DNA from: Pedosphaera parvula Ellin514
Lineage (GTDB): Bacteria; Verrucomicrobiota; Verrucomicrobiia; Limisphaerales; Pedosphaeraceae
NCBI RefSeq assembly: GCF_000172555.1
Contig: NZ_ABOX02000026.1
Coordinates: forward strand, 25,412-89,411
Length of the DNA stretch: 64,000 bases
Direction: 5' to 3'
Shown here: positions 55,066 through 63,596 of the stretch, piece by piece
Layout: each line of letters begins with the position of its first letter
How positions within the stretch are numbered: the first letter of the stretch is position 1
Program-made: the position numbers and the translations under genes
Notes under the pieces: generated by a model
What the model was told of the DNA's origin: nothing
The model's input: only the letters and a program-made list of their open reading frames with translations
Databases searched by the model: none

Positions 55066-56025
55066 CTAATTCTGCGCGCCATTCTTAATGCCCAGCGCCT
55101 TGCGCTGCTGCGCCCATTGCTGCTGACGTTGCTCCAGGTCCTGGGCGACCAGCCACTTAAACGTCTCCATCTGGGCCGGGGTCAGGAACTCCGCGGCGCC
55201 CCGCACCACGTCTTGCTGGCGGTCGCTGACGATTTGGGTCCATTCCGCCGGCGGGCGGAACAGGTCGGTGTTGTCCGGCGACTGCGCGCTGATCTCCACT
55301 TTGATGAGCCCCTGCAGCTTGTCGCTTTGCTCCTGGCTGAGCGGCGCGCCGCCCATGTTCTGCTGAATCGCGCCGACGAGGCGCTTGGCCGAGTCGTTGC
55401 GCATCCCATCAGCAACCGAGTCAAGAAAGGCTGTCCCCTCGGGGCCGAGGATTTCGCGCCGTCGGCTCTCCTGCTGGCGTCGGTCCTCGTCACGCTGACT
55501 CAGCGCGTCCGCTACGGGCATTGAACCGCGCAAGAGCGCAGCCATGCGGTCGGAATCGCGTCGTTTGTTGTCAATTTCCAGGTCGAGGTATTGCTCGGTC
55601 TTTTCCGGAGACAGCTTCGTTATCTTAAAGAAGAGGTCGAGATTGGCGCGCATCTGGTCGCGCATGTAATTCTTCTCGACCTTTTGCTGATCCGGACTGT
55701 CCAAAACACTGGCCAGCGCGTTTCCGAACGTGCGGGTTTGGGCTGCGGATTCTGAGGCGGACCTGGTTGCCGCCGCTCTCTCTCGCATCAAGGCCACGAG
55801 CCGCTCGTTGCCGGCGCGCCTTTCAGCCTCCACGACGTCCCGGTTCCGTTCCTCGGCCGCCCCCAGCACTGAACGCCGGGATTCCGACTCCTGTTCTGCT
55901 GCCCGGACTTGGGCCTCGACCTCGGCCAATTCACGACCCTGACGCACATGCCGCCAAGCTCCCCAACCGACGAGTAGCACGCCCGCCGCCAACAAACCAA
56001 ACTGCATCTTGCTCGATAATCTCAT
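55066..56025 (-). CDS. membrane-anchored coiled-coil protein, paralogue of the sigma-fused domain
   Basis: A 319-residue protein with an N-terminal anchor (MQFGLLAAGVLLVGWGAWRH), a long coiled coil (RELAEVEAQVRAAEQESESR ... NRDVVEAERRAGNERLVALM), and a C-terminal helical domain (ITKLSPEKTEQYLDLEIDNK ... LGPEGTAFLDSVADGMRNDS ... AEFLTPAQMETFKWLVAQDL). The same coiled-coil-plus-domain layout, with LSPEQVESLRLM at the matching position, occurs in the region right upstream (56035-56652), which is the C-terminal extension of the ECF sigma factor gene. It therefore looks like that extension without the sigma part. Confidence 0.72.
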   Translation of the reverse strand: MRLSSKMQFGLLAAGVLLVGWGAWRHVRQGRELAEVEAQVRAAEQESESRRSVLGAAEERNRDVVEAERRAGNERLVALMRERAAATRSASESAAQTRTFGNALASVLDSPDQQKVEKNYMRDQMRANLDLFFKITKLSPEKTEQYLDLEIDNKRRDSDRMAALLRGSMPVADALSQRDEDRRQQESRRREILGPEGTAFLDSVADGMRNDSAKRLVGAIQQNMGGAPLSQEQSDKLQGLIKVEISAQSPDNTDLFRPPAEWTQIVSDRQQDVVRGAAEFLTPAQMETFKWLVAQDLEQRQQQWAQQRKALGIKNGAQN

Positions 56026-56034
56026 ATGTCCTGT

Positions 56035-56592
56035 TTAGAGCTTTCGCAATATCCGCAGCACTGTCCCCTTTTGCGCGCTCATATTGGAGACCTGCATCAG
56101 CCGGAGGGATTCCACCTGCTCCGGAGACAGGAACCCCGCCGCAGCCTGCAGAATCCGCTGGTTCGATTCGGCTTGAGCCTCAAAGCGCCCGTCCAATCCG
56201 CCCGGCGAGACGAGTTCCCGCACCGTGAAGTCGCCTGCCAGGCCAGAGGCCACTTCCGTGGGTTCGGCTTCAATGACGCGGGCCAGCGCCCCTCGCTGAA
56301 TGGCGCTGATCGGGAAAGGTCCCAACTGCTTGTTAAACTGATCCACCAATGTCCGCGCCGGGAATTCCTTCTGGCATTCCTGGTAGCTGGCAAAGCCCTC
56401 GTCCCCCAGCAATAGCCGGATCTGGCTGGTCGCATCCCGTTCGGTATCTGCCTCGGTCTGCACCGCAGCTTCAGCCGTCAGGGTCGCCTCCGTGAACGCC
56501 ACGGCGGTCTCGAGATTTTTCAAGCCCCAATCCGCGCCAATCCCCACCAGCTTCTCGGCCTTCTGCTTATCCAGCTTCAGTCCCTCGATGAT
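56035..56592 (-). pseudogene. C-terminal half of a frameshifted ECF-sigma fusion
   Basis: An open frame from 56652 to 56035 whose first 20 codons overlap the sigma gene in another frame and look non-coding; authentic coding begins at IIEGLKLDKQKAEKLVGIGA near 56592. Continuing the sigma protein through one deleted C in CCC (about 56593-56595) gives ...TAQPHPLEP-IIEGLKLDKQKAEKL, so both parts were one protein. The domain has LLGDEGFASYQECQKEFPAR, GALARVIEAEPTEVASGLAG and FLSPEQVESLRLMQVSNMSA. It could also be a real separate gene or a programmed frameshift. Confidence 0.6.
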
Positions 56593-57670
56593 CGGGCTCC
56601 AGCGGGTGCGGCTGGGCCGTGAACAACTGCTGGCGCAGCGCCTCCCGTGCATCCGGGTCGCTCAGGGTCGCCGCCAGCAGCGTGGATGGCGCGTGAGCGC
56701 CAGCCAGCGACTGGCTCCCCTGGCCGGCGGCCTTTCTTCGGGTCCGCAATCGTTCCAGGTCCTTTTGCTGGCTGCTCTCGGTTTCGAGAATGCCGGCCGT
56801 CTGCTGTTCCAGTTCCTGCGCGCGGCTTTCTTCTGCCGCCAGCGCTTGCGCCTGGCCGTCCAACTTCTGGCGGGCGGCCGCAATCTGCTGCGCTTGCACG
56901 GCGTTTTGATGTTGCTGAAACGCGAGCAGGACAACCACGCCCGCACCGATGGTAACTTTCGCTTTGGTCCATGCCATAATTTTCAATGTCCCTTCTGCCA
57001 GCGTCAGGGTTGAGGCGGTCATTGCCGCGCCGTGAACCGCCCCGGCGACCACCGTGGCGGCCAAGCCTGCCGGTGCCGCCTGGGTTCCTTGCGCGGCAAT
57101 GGCGCCCCCCAATGCCGCCGCCGACAGCACGACGCCCCGCCTGGCAAACATCTTCCGCATCTTTTCCAGCGCCCGACTGACGCGCATTTGCGCCGCTTCT
57201 TCGGTCGCTCCCAGGACGGCGGCCACCTGCCGGTAGTCCTTGCCCTGGAAAAACCGCAGCACGATGGCGTCGCGATCTTTTTCGCGCAGGCCGCCGATGA
57301 TCTCATTCAGGATGGGGGCCACGTGCCGCCACGATTCTTCGGTATGGTGGTTGGGGTCTGATTGCATGCAGGCCTCCTGCTCGCGGCGGACGCGCCGGAT
57401 CTCGCCGCGCACATAATTGGCCGCTGTCAGTCTCGCCGTTTGGAACAGCCAACCGGCCAGCACCGTCCGGGGATTGAGCGAACCGGCTTTGCGGGCGAGA
57501 ACGACGAAAACCGCCTGGGTGACTTCCTGCGCCTGGTGATGGTTGCGGGTGTGGCGCAGCGCCGCCGAATAAACCAGGTCGATATGCCGCGTTGCGAGCG
57601 TGGCGAACGCCTCCTCGGAATGCCGCGTCGCGTATTCCCGCAGCAGTTCCATGTCATCCATCGTCGTCAT
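56567..57670 (-). CDS. ECF RNA polymerase sigma factor with membrane/coiled-coil extension (N-terminal part, frameshifted)
   Basis: A 367-residue frame. Sigma region 2 is RHIDLVYSAALRHTRNHHQA and EVTQAVFVVLARKAGSLNPR (residues ~28-70), region 4 lies at ~120-175 (DRDAIVLRFFQGKDYRQVAA, EEAAQMRVSRALEKMRKMFA). An Ala-rich linker and a membrane segment (AKVTIGAGVVVLLAFQQHQN, ~232-250) follow, then a coiled coil (AQQIAAARQKLDGQAQALAA). The frame ends PHPLEPDHRGTEAG; it should have continued into the adjoining frame (see 56035). Such sigma factors couple an extracytoplasmic domain to transcription in one chain. Overlaps the C-terminal part by ~26 bp. Confidence 0.8.
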   Translation of the reverse strand: MTTMDDMELLREYATRHSEEAFATLATRHIDLVYSAALRHTRNHHQAQEVTQAVFVVLARKAGSLNPRTVLAGWLFQTARLTAANYVRGEIRRVRREQEACMQSDPNHHTEESWRHVAPILNEIIGGLREKDRDAIVLRFFQGKDYRQVAAVLGATEEAAQMRVSRALEKMRKMFARRGVVLSAAALGGAIAAQGTQAAPAGLAATVVAGAVHGAAMTASTLTLAEGTLKIMAWTKAKVTIGAGVVVLLAFQQHQNAVQAQQIAAARQKLDGQAQALAAEESRAQELEQQTAGILETESSQQKDLERLRTRRKAAGQGSQSLAGAHAPSTLLAATLSDPDAREALRQQLFTAQPHPLEPDHRGTEAG

Positions 57671-57854
57671 TTACCTATAAATGTCCGTCCGCACTGAAAG
57701 GCAACAGCATTTTTTTGTCTGGTTTTAGCCTCCGGCGTGGGAAGCGGAAGGGAAGGGGCAGCCCCGGAAAGCTGAAACAATGAACGGTCTTAACGGTGGT
57801 GGCGGAAGAGAATGAGGGATGGGAGGGACCCGGTTTCAGAATTCCGGGGGAGGC

Positions 57855-59273
57855 TCAAAATGGCGTGTATTTCACCCGATTTGCTATTTTCCACTCAGCG
57901 CCAATTTTTTGCATGATGAACGTAGGAGTCAAATCTTCCCCCTCGGTATGAACCAGCAAATGAACCTCGTCTTCCGAAATGGCGATTTTGCCAAGAACGC
58001 GATATCCCGTGACATTCGTCATTCCATTGACATTTTGTTCCACCAATTCATTTTCTGATTTGCCTTCCCAGTCCTTGACCATCTGCTTCTGTGCCTCGGG
58101 AGTTGCACTGTTCAGTAAAGTTTTTAGGTCGCCCTTGGTCATCGCCCAAGTGGCCGATTGGAATGCATCTTCCGGCGAGGCATATCCCACAAAGGCCCAC
58201 GACGCCTTGTCAATAATTTGCTGTGCGCCTGGCTTGGGCTGATTTGCGTCATCGAAATTCTGCCCGGATGCCTGCGCGGAGCGGATCCGCTGATTTTCCT
58301 CGCGCTGCATTTCAGCCTCTTTGGCTTTGCTCCGAAGATTGCCAACCTCTCCTCGAAGCCGCAGCAGTTCATTAAACTGGTCGCGGGAAAGCGATTGAGC
58401 ATTGGTTGCTGTTTTGTACTGATTGCGTAATTGCTCAAGTTGATTGATCAACGAGCCTTGCGATTGGTGAAGCGCCTGAACTTCGTCCTGTCGGTGTGAC
58501 GCTTGACGAGCTTCGTAAATTCCGGCTCCGGCCAGCACAGCGACCGTGGCGGTGACGAAGGCTTTTTGTATCGTGGTCATGGCAATGGTTGTGGTGGTGG
58601 CGATTGCGGTGGAAGTGAAAACGGCCGTCCCTGCGATTGCGGTGGCAGTAATGGTGACGGCCAAACCCACAGGTGCGGCCTGCACAGCATTGGCAGAGAT
58701 AACGAGGGCCAGTCCGCCTGCGCCAACGGTGACGCCGCGTTTGGCCAGGAACGCGCGCAGCCGCTCGAGAGCCCGGCTCACGCGCTTTTGGGCGGCATCA
58801 TCGCTGATGCCGAAGGTTGTGCCCACGGTGCGCAAATCATAGTTCTTGAAATAGCGGAGAAACAAGGCGTCACGATCTGGCTCGCCTAATTCGCCGAGCG
58901 CGGCGTCGAGGTGCGGGGCGATTTGTTCCCATGAAATCTCGGATGCCGAAGAAAGCAATTGATTCATGGTAGCGGCCTCCCGCTCACGGGCACGCCGACG
59001 CTCAATCGTGCGCACGGTCTGGGCGGCGATGTTCTGCGCGGTTTGGTGTAACCAGCCGCATAGGTTTGCGCGATTTGTCAGACGCGCCGCATTGTTCGCC
59101 AAGGCGACAAACACGCTTTGAGTCACATCCTCGGCAAGGTGCGCGTCACAAACCATGCGTAACGCGGCAGAATAAACGAAATCTAAATGGCGTCGCACCA
59201 ATTCAGCAAAAACCGAATCGGTGCTGTGTTCCGCATAAACTCGCAATAATTGTCCGTCGGTCTGATCGTTCAC
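57855..59273 (-). CDS. ECF RNA polymerase sigma factor with membrane-anchored NTF2-like extension
   Basis: A 472-residue intact protein. Region 2: RRHLDFVYSAALRMVCDAHL and EDVTQSVFVALANNAARLTN; region 4: EPDRDALFLRYFKNYDLRTV and ISDDAAQKRVSRALERLRAF (residues ~25-185). After an Ala/Thr-rich stretch comes a membrane segment (AFVTATVAVLAGAGIYEARQ, ~240-258), a coiled coil (SQGSLINQLEQLRNQYKTAT ... LRLRGEVGNLRSKAKEAEMQ), and a C-terminal ~100-residue domain (SWAFVGYASPEDAFQSATWA ... LTPTFIMQKIGAEWKIANRV) resembling NTF2/DUF4878-type folds. Domain layout parallels the broken gene at 56567. No anti-sigma gene lies adjacent; the C-terminal domain may play that part. Confidence 0.85.
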   Translation of the reverse strand: MNDQTDGQLLRVYAEHSTDSVFAELVRRHLDFVYSAALRMVCDAHLAEDVTQSVFVALANNAARLTNRANLCGWLHQTAQNIAAQTVRTIERRRAREREAATMNQLLSSASEISWEQIAPHLDAALGELGEPDRDALFLRYFKNYDLRTVGTTFGISDDAAQKRVSRALERLRAFLAKRGVTVGAGGLALVISANAVQAAPVGLAVTITATAIAGTAVFTSTAIATTTTIAMTTIQKAFVTATVAVLAGAGIYEARQASHRQDEVQALHQSQGSLINQLEQLRNQYKTATNAQSLSRDQFNELLRLRGEVGNLRSKAKEAEMQREENQRIRSAQASGQNFDDANQPKPGAQQIIDKASWAFVGYASPEDAFQSATWAMTKGDLKTLLNSATPEAQKQMVKDWEGKSENELVEQNVNGMTNVTGYRVLGKIAISEDEVHLLVHTEGEDLTPTFIMQKIGAEWKIANRVKYTPF

Positions 59274-59720
59274 TCACTCTATGTTAGCCGCCGGATTCAA
59301 AATCCGACAGGAAAAGTCCAAGAATCTCACAATTCCAAATTTTTCCGGCCGGCCAACCCAAGCTCGCTACGATCTCGCGAAGATCCATGGGCTGAACCGA
59401 GTTGAGGTCAGGAAGGGTGAACAAAGGATCGAATTATTATTCCGCCAGCGTTTGAGATTTGTGCTTGTGTAAATAACTAGGACCGCCGCTTTTTCGTCCC
59501 TGGGAACAAACCCTCGCCAATCAAAAGCGCTCATCCCCAGTCGCCGACCCTCTTCCGCAAGCAAACAAGACTACAGCTGTAATCTATCTCATTCATCCAC
59601 CTGAATCCAGCCCTCAGCGCTGCCTTCTCAGTTCAGAGACGCGCCTGAAAGTAAAAATACTTAGGGCCGGCCCAGTTCATGTGGGCCGGCCCTGTTCATG
59701 GATTTTTCCTTAACACCAAA
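59274..59720. other. 447-bp gap with terminator
   Basis: Upstream of the sigma gene and downstream of the LamG/Ig gene (both minus strand). It holds the terminator at 59660-59693 and probably the promoter for the sigma gene. Short open frames on either strand have no coding character. Confidence 0.5.
59660..59693 (-). terminator. intrinsic terminator of the LamG/Ig gene
   Basis: Perfect 11-bp stem (59663-59673 AGGGCCGGCCC / 59683-59693 GGGCCGGCCCT) with a 9-base loop. On the minus strand the stem is followed by AAGTATTTTTAC, giving a U-rich tail. It lies 27 bases after the gene stop. Confidence 0.8.
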
Positions 59721-62000
59721 TTACTGCACCTGCACACGGAAGAATTTCGTGCCACTGATTGAATTGGTATAAGGTGACGTTGCTCCGATAACGTTGGAAT
59801 AAGGTCCCCCAACATTGCTTGATGACTGGAGCGTTCCCACCGGCCAGGAAACGACAACCTTAGTGCCGGAAATCGTGATGGATAGATGCGTTGTGTTCAG
59901 GAAATGACTCTGAATCTGTGAAGGTGTCAGGACCTTGTTATACACGGCTACATCGTCCATGTTGCCAACAAACGGATTGAAGCCGGCGTCCGAACGCCAG
60001 CCCAGAACGGTCGGGCTGCTGCCGCTGGGCAAGCCGGGATTGGTGTTGTAATTATGGTTGTAACTGGCGGCACCGCCAGCCGGCACGTTCCCGTTCTGGA
60101 CAAATCCACTGTCCGTCCCGGAAGCTTTTGCCACACCATTCACATAGAAGGTGAACGTAGCGCCGTCATAGGTCATCACTAAATAATACCATTGCCCGGC
60201 AACAATGGGATCAGTATCGGTCAATTGAGCGCCTGTCCAAAAGCCGTTGTAAGGCCACCAAGCCCAATTATTGCCCCCGGTTTGATAAACCAGCCAGCCA
60301 GTCGGGCCAGCGCCATACGGATTGCTCATGGAAGACAAAGGCGTCCGGTAATCATTGCCATTGGCGGCCAATGACGCAGGTTGGAACCAACCTTCCACTG
60401 AAAACGCCCCTGGTGGATTAATTTCGATCGCATAGGGAATGTTGACGGTCGCACCCCCGGTAATGCCCACAGCCACATTCGTATCGTGCGGCACACCGGT
60501 CGGAACGCCAAAGTTGAAGCCACCCGTGCTCGCAACATAGCTCCCATCAAAGCTGCCAACGGTGTCAACCGCCGTGCCGCTGCCCGTCGATTCGTTCAAT
60601 TGCCAGAAGGCCACCGGACCGTCAGCAAGCACTACTTTAGCATAACCATTGACCGGCACATCCACCGGACGAGCCTGGACATTCAACGTGGCCGGATCGC
60701 TGTCGACGGAAGTATACGGATTCATCACGCTGACATAATAGCTCGCACCATCGTTTGTCAGTTGCACCTTCGGCAACCACAACACCGGGTTGGTGGCTCC
60801 GGGGATGCTGCTGCCGTCTCCATTATGCCATTGGTATGTGATTGGTCCTGCTCCTTCCGCCACAATTTCAAACGCCGCCGCACTACCAACATTGCGCAAG
60901 ATGGAAGTCAACGGGGCGTCAATTTGAAGATTGGTCAGAACGGTCAGGGTAGCCACGCTGCTGGTGACGGAACCAACATAGTTGGTGACAATCACTTGAT
61001 AAGTCGTGCCGTCATCAACCGGGGCGGCGGTGAACGACAATGTGCTGTTCGTGGCGCCATTGATCCGGGCACCTCCGACACCTCCCTTGTACCACTGATA
61101 CGCCAGCGGCGTCGCCCCGCTGGCGATGACGCTAAATTGTGCGCTGGATCCCGCGTAATTGGTGGCCGATGCCGTGTCCTTCAGAAGTGCCGGCGCGGCG
61201 GCCACTCGGAAAGAATTTGTTCCCACCTGATAGTGAGCCAGAACCTGGGCGGCCGTCAGCGCATTGGTGTAATAGGCGAATTCATCCAGGTTACCATCGA
61301 AGGCGCCATACCCTGACCCATCACCGCGGAAGCCCAAGGCAATTGGATTGACTCCGGCATTATTGACTGAATTTGCTGTGTAACCCGCAGCGCTCTGGGT
61401 GCCAACCAATGTGCCGTTCAAATAAAAACTCATGTTGGTTCCATCATAAACGCCTACGATGTGATACCAGTTGAACAGCGTAACAGCCGCAGATTGAATC
61501 CAGACACCACTCGCGGTAATGCAGGCAAATGCCGTCGGCGAGCCCGCTATTTGATAAACATACCAGCCCGACTGCGTTGACGTGTTCCAGCCGGAAAAAT
61601 TGCCGATGGGACAACGATAATTGGCCAGGTCGGTGCTGATCGGATTGGCCCAAATCTCGAACGAGAACGGAGCTTGCTGATTCATCTCGTCATAATAGCC
61701 GGCCGTGACTGAAGAAGGTTGAGCCACCGACAGCGCAATGGAGTTGGTATCTATGCCGGGTTGTCCCAGCAATGGATTGGAGCCGCTGACATTATAAACG
61801 CCAGGAAACGCACCCGACGCGCTGCTATCAACGGCGGCCGTGCTGGAAGTTTCCTCCAAACGATAGTAAGCCATCGGATGATCCCCCAGAATTGTGGTGG
61901 GATAATCTGCCGCACTGGCCACGCGAACACCTGACAGCGCCAGCGCCGCCGCGAATGGCACCCACTGCTTTTTCCACCGAGCCGACATAGTTGATTTCAT
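59721..62000 (-). CDS. secreted LamG/Ig-like protein
   Basis: A 759-residue exported protein with signal SARWKKQWVPFAAALALSGV. LamG module 1 (~35-255: MAYYRLEETSSTAAVDSSAS, FSFEIWANPISTDLANYRCP, LFNWYHIVGVYDGTNMSFYL), two Ig-like domains (~265-455: SAQFSVIASGATPLAYQWYK and AAFEIVAEGAGPITYQWHNG), LamG module 2 (~470-700: FSVEGWFQPASLAANGNDYR, VAGQWYYLVMTYDGATFTFY) and the shared C-terminal module (VSWPVGTLQSSSNVGGPYSN ... KFFRVQVQ). All are adhesion or carbohydrate-binding modules; no catalytic domain. Start may be Met1 or Met5. Confidence 0.86.
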   Translation of the reverse strand: MKSTMSARWKKQWVPFAAALALSGVRVASAADYPTTILGDHPMAYYRLEETSSTAAVDSSASGAFPGVYNVSGSNPLLGQPGIDTNSIALSVAQPSSVTAGYYDEMNQQAPFSFEIWANPISTDLANYRCPIGNFSGWNTSTQSGWYVYQIAGSPTAFACITASGVWIQSAAVTLFNWYHIVGVYDGTNMSFYLNGTLVGTQSAAGYTANSVNNAGVNPIALGFRGDGSGYGAFDGNLDEFAYYTNALTAAQVLAHYQVGTNSFRVAAAPALLKDTASATNYAGSSAQFSVIASGATPLAYQWYKGGVGGARINGATNSTLSFTAAPVDDGTTYQVIVTNYVGSVTSSVATLTVLTNLQIDAPLTSILRNVGSAAAFEIVAEGAGPITYQWHNGDGSSIPGATNPVLWLPKVQLTNDGASYYVSVMNPYTSVDSDPATLNVQARPVDVPVNGYAKVVLADGPVAFWQLNESTGSGTAVDTVGSFDGSYVASTGGFNFGVPTGVPHDTNVAVGITGGATVNIPYAIEINPPGAFSVEGWFQPASLAANGNDYRTPLSSMSNPYGAGPTGWLVYQTGGNNWAWWPYNGFWTGAQLTDTDPIVAGQWYYLVMTYDGATFTFYVNGVAKASGTDSGFVQNGNVPAGGAASYNHNYNTNPGLPSGSSPTVLGWRSDAGFNPFVGNMDDVAVYNKVLTPSQIQSHFLNTTHLSITISGTKVVVSWPVGTLQSSSNVGGPYSNVIGATSPYTNSISGTKFFRVQVQ

Positions 62001-62494
62001 AGGTTGATAGAACGGTTAAAGGTTTCGTGCGCTGCTCTCCGGATTATTGATTTCATCTTCCCTGCCCCTTTTTGTCTATCCCCAGTATTGGGGAGGGGAT
62101 GGATTCACCGGAAGCTGGCTGGAAAACGATAGCGACAACGTAGCAATCGGTCTTTCCAAGCTGACCGTTTGCCTTGCTGATTGAGTCCACGTTAACAACT
62201 TCCCGGCGTTGCTGTAATAATGCTTTTAATCCTCCCCGTCAACTCACAACCGAAACTCGCATTCCGTCGGAAGGTAGGGCGCCAGTGCCCGTCCGGAAGG
62301 ACCTCCGCTGCGCGCCGTTCTGGGCTTCTCCAACATCCATGGTGGAATGACGCTGGTGCCCGTCCGGAAGGACCCGGAATTCTGACATCGTCGGCGACTC
62401 AAGCCAACCCGTCGAGCTTATCCGCGGACGCGGCTAGGCCCTCCTCGCAATTCCCCTCCCTTCATTCGAAACTCGCCATTCGCAATTCGGCAGA
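62001..62494. other. 494-bp gap with direct repeats
   Basis: Contains two identical 18-bp repeats GTGCCCGTCCGGAAGGAC (62285-62302 and 62356-62373) and one copy of a dispersed repeat at 62271-62323 whose partner is on the other strand at 63517-63553. No gene evident. Confidence 0.5.
62271..62323 (+). repeat. dispersed repeat, copy 1
   Basis: Reads AAGGTAGGGCGC ... CCGCTGCGCGCCGTTCTGG with an extra insert holding the 18-bp repeat. Copy 2 is at 63517-63553 on the minus strand: AAGGTAGGGCGCGTCACT then CCGCTGCGCACCGTTCTGG. Confidence 0.6.
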
Positions 62495-62752
62495 TCATCT
62501 TCTTGCCAAAGCCTCAGCCCCTGCCACCACGGCATATTGGGACGACCACAAGAGACTGCCCAGGATACCCTTGAAGACATCGCCAGTTGACGTGCTACTC
62601 TGGCTCTGACTTTGGAGTGCTTCGTTGTAAGCTCGCTCCTCTGCGGTGAGTTCAGGCTGTACCGTGGCACATCCGTATAGACTAAAAACCACCAGTAGCG
62701 CGCTGGCATGAACGAGCCACTTGCGAGGAAAACTTTGGAGGGTGTTATTCAT
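62495..62752 (-). CDS. small lipoprotein
   Basis: An 85-residue protein with a lipoprotein signal: VHASALLVVFSLYGCATVQP, Cys28 in a L-Y-G-C lipobox. The mature part (ELTAEERAYNEALQSQSQSS) is acidic and Ser/Gln-rich and ends with a hydrophobic stretch (GSLLWSSQYAVVAGAEALAR). No family recognised; it may be a cell-envelope spacer. Confidence 0.65.
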   Translation of the reverse strand: MNNTLQSFPRKWLVHASALLVVFSLYGCATVQPELTAEERAYNEALQSQSQSSTSTGDVFKGILGSLLWSSQYAVVAGAEALARR

Positions 62753-62868
62753 GATGCATTCTTGGGATGCGGCGCGAACGTAAGTTGAGCTAGCACCATC
62801 TTACCGTCAACCAAAAAGGCCAGCCCATTTCTGGAACTGGCCTATTCAGGAAATCAGCCCCTCGTCGT

Positions 62869-63357
62869 TCATGATCTGACCAGAAACCCGACCCCTGCCA
62901 ACTCAGTGAAATTAACGACAAGACCCGTAACCGCCATCCATTTGTTGGAAGCGGGCTTGGTGAGCGCGATGATTCCCAGGACCATGCCTGCCAAATTGGC
63001 GACAATGTTCAACAGAAAGGCACATCCCACAATCATCATCACCGGGCTCGAGTCGCTGGTGCCCTTGCTATCCGCAACTCCGGCAGCAATCGTAATCGCA
63101 ATCCAGGCCACACCCCCTGCCAAAGCAATGATAAACGATGCTTTTCCAAAACCGGAGGGCCTCAGAGTTGCCGATGGCGCCGCATGCAAGCCCAGGGAAA
63201 ACGCGCTTAAGACCTCGGAAAGCGGCTGCCAATCTACGAGTCCATCATGCCAGGCAAAATCATCCGCTCCCAACTCCCCGGATGCAAGCCGCGTACGCAA
63301 CTCGGCTGGCATGTATGGCCCCAATGTTTGCTCGTTCCTTCTGACGTAAATTTGCAT
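62869..63357 (-). CDS. GYF-domain membrane protein
   Basis: About 162 residues from MQIYVRRNEQTLGPYMPAEL at 63357 (a Met at 63363 is also possible). Residues ~1-55 are a GYF_2/DUF4339 domain (LGPYMPAELRTRLASGELGA and DFAWHDGLVDWQPLSEV), which binds proline-rich or peptide partners. The second half has membrane segments (GKASFIIALAGGVAWIAITI, VMMIVGCAFLLNIVANLAGM, WMAVTGLVVNFTELAGVGFL) of the DUF4190 kind. Likely a small envelope protein with a cytoplasmic peptide-binding domain. Confidence 0.85.
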   Translation of the reverse strand: MQIYVRRNEQTLGPYMPAELRTRLASGELGADDFAWHDGLVDWQPLSEVLSAFSLGLHAAPSATLRPSGFGKASFIIALAGGVAWIAITIAAGVADSKGTSDSSPVMMIVGCAFLLNIVANLAGMVLGIIALTKPASNKWMAVTGLVVNFTELAGVGFLVRS

Positions 63358-63516
63358 AAACAAGGCGGTCTGCTTCGCCCGAAGCTAAACGCCACCACCC
63401 TGTAGTCAATGAAAAAGGCCAGCCTCACCGCCGAGCAACGGGAGGCGGACTCCCCTTTCCCCACCTGAACGTTGAACGTTCTCATCATGGAGAATGGACG
63501 ATAGTAAAGACGGCAA

Positions 63517-63553
63517 CCAGAACGGTGCGCAGCGGAGTGACGCGCCCTACCTT
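63517..63553 (-). repeat. dispersed repeat, copy 2
   Basis: Minus-strand copy of the repeat at 62271-62323, in the spacer between the cytochrome assembly gene and the GYF gene. Confidence 0.6.
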
Positions 63554-63596
63554 TCCGCCCTCCGCCCTCGGCCCCCCATCCTCCATCTTCCACCCT

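Noticed and set aside
59281..59472. 63-residue + strand frame between sigma and LamG genes
   Set aside because: The tail has some coding-like pattern, but there is no start context, domain or neighbour support.
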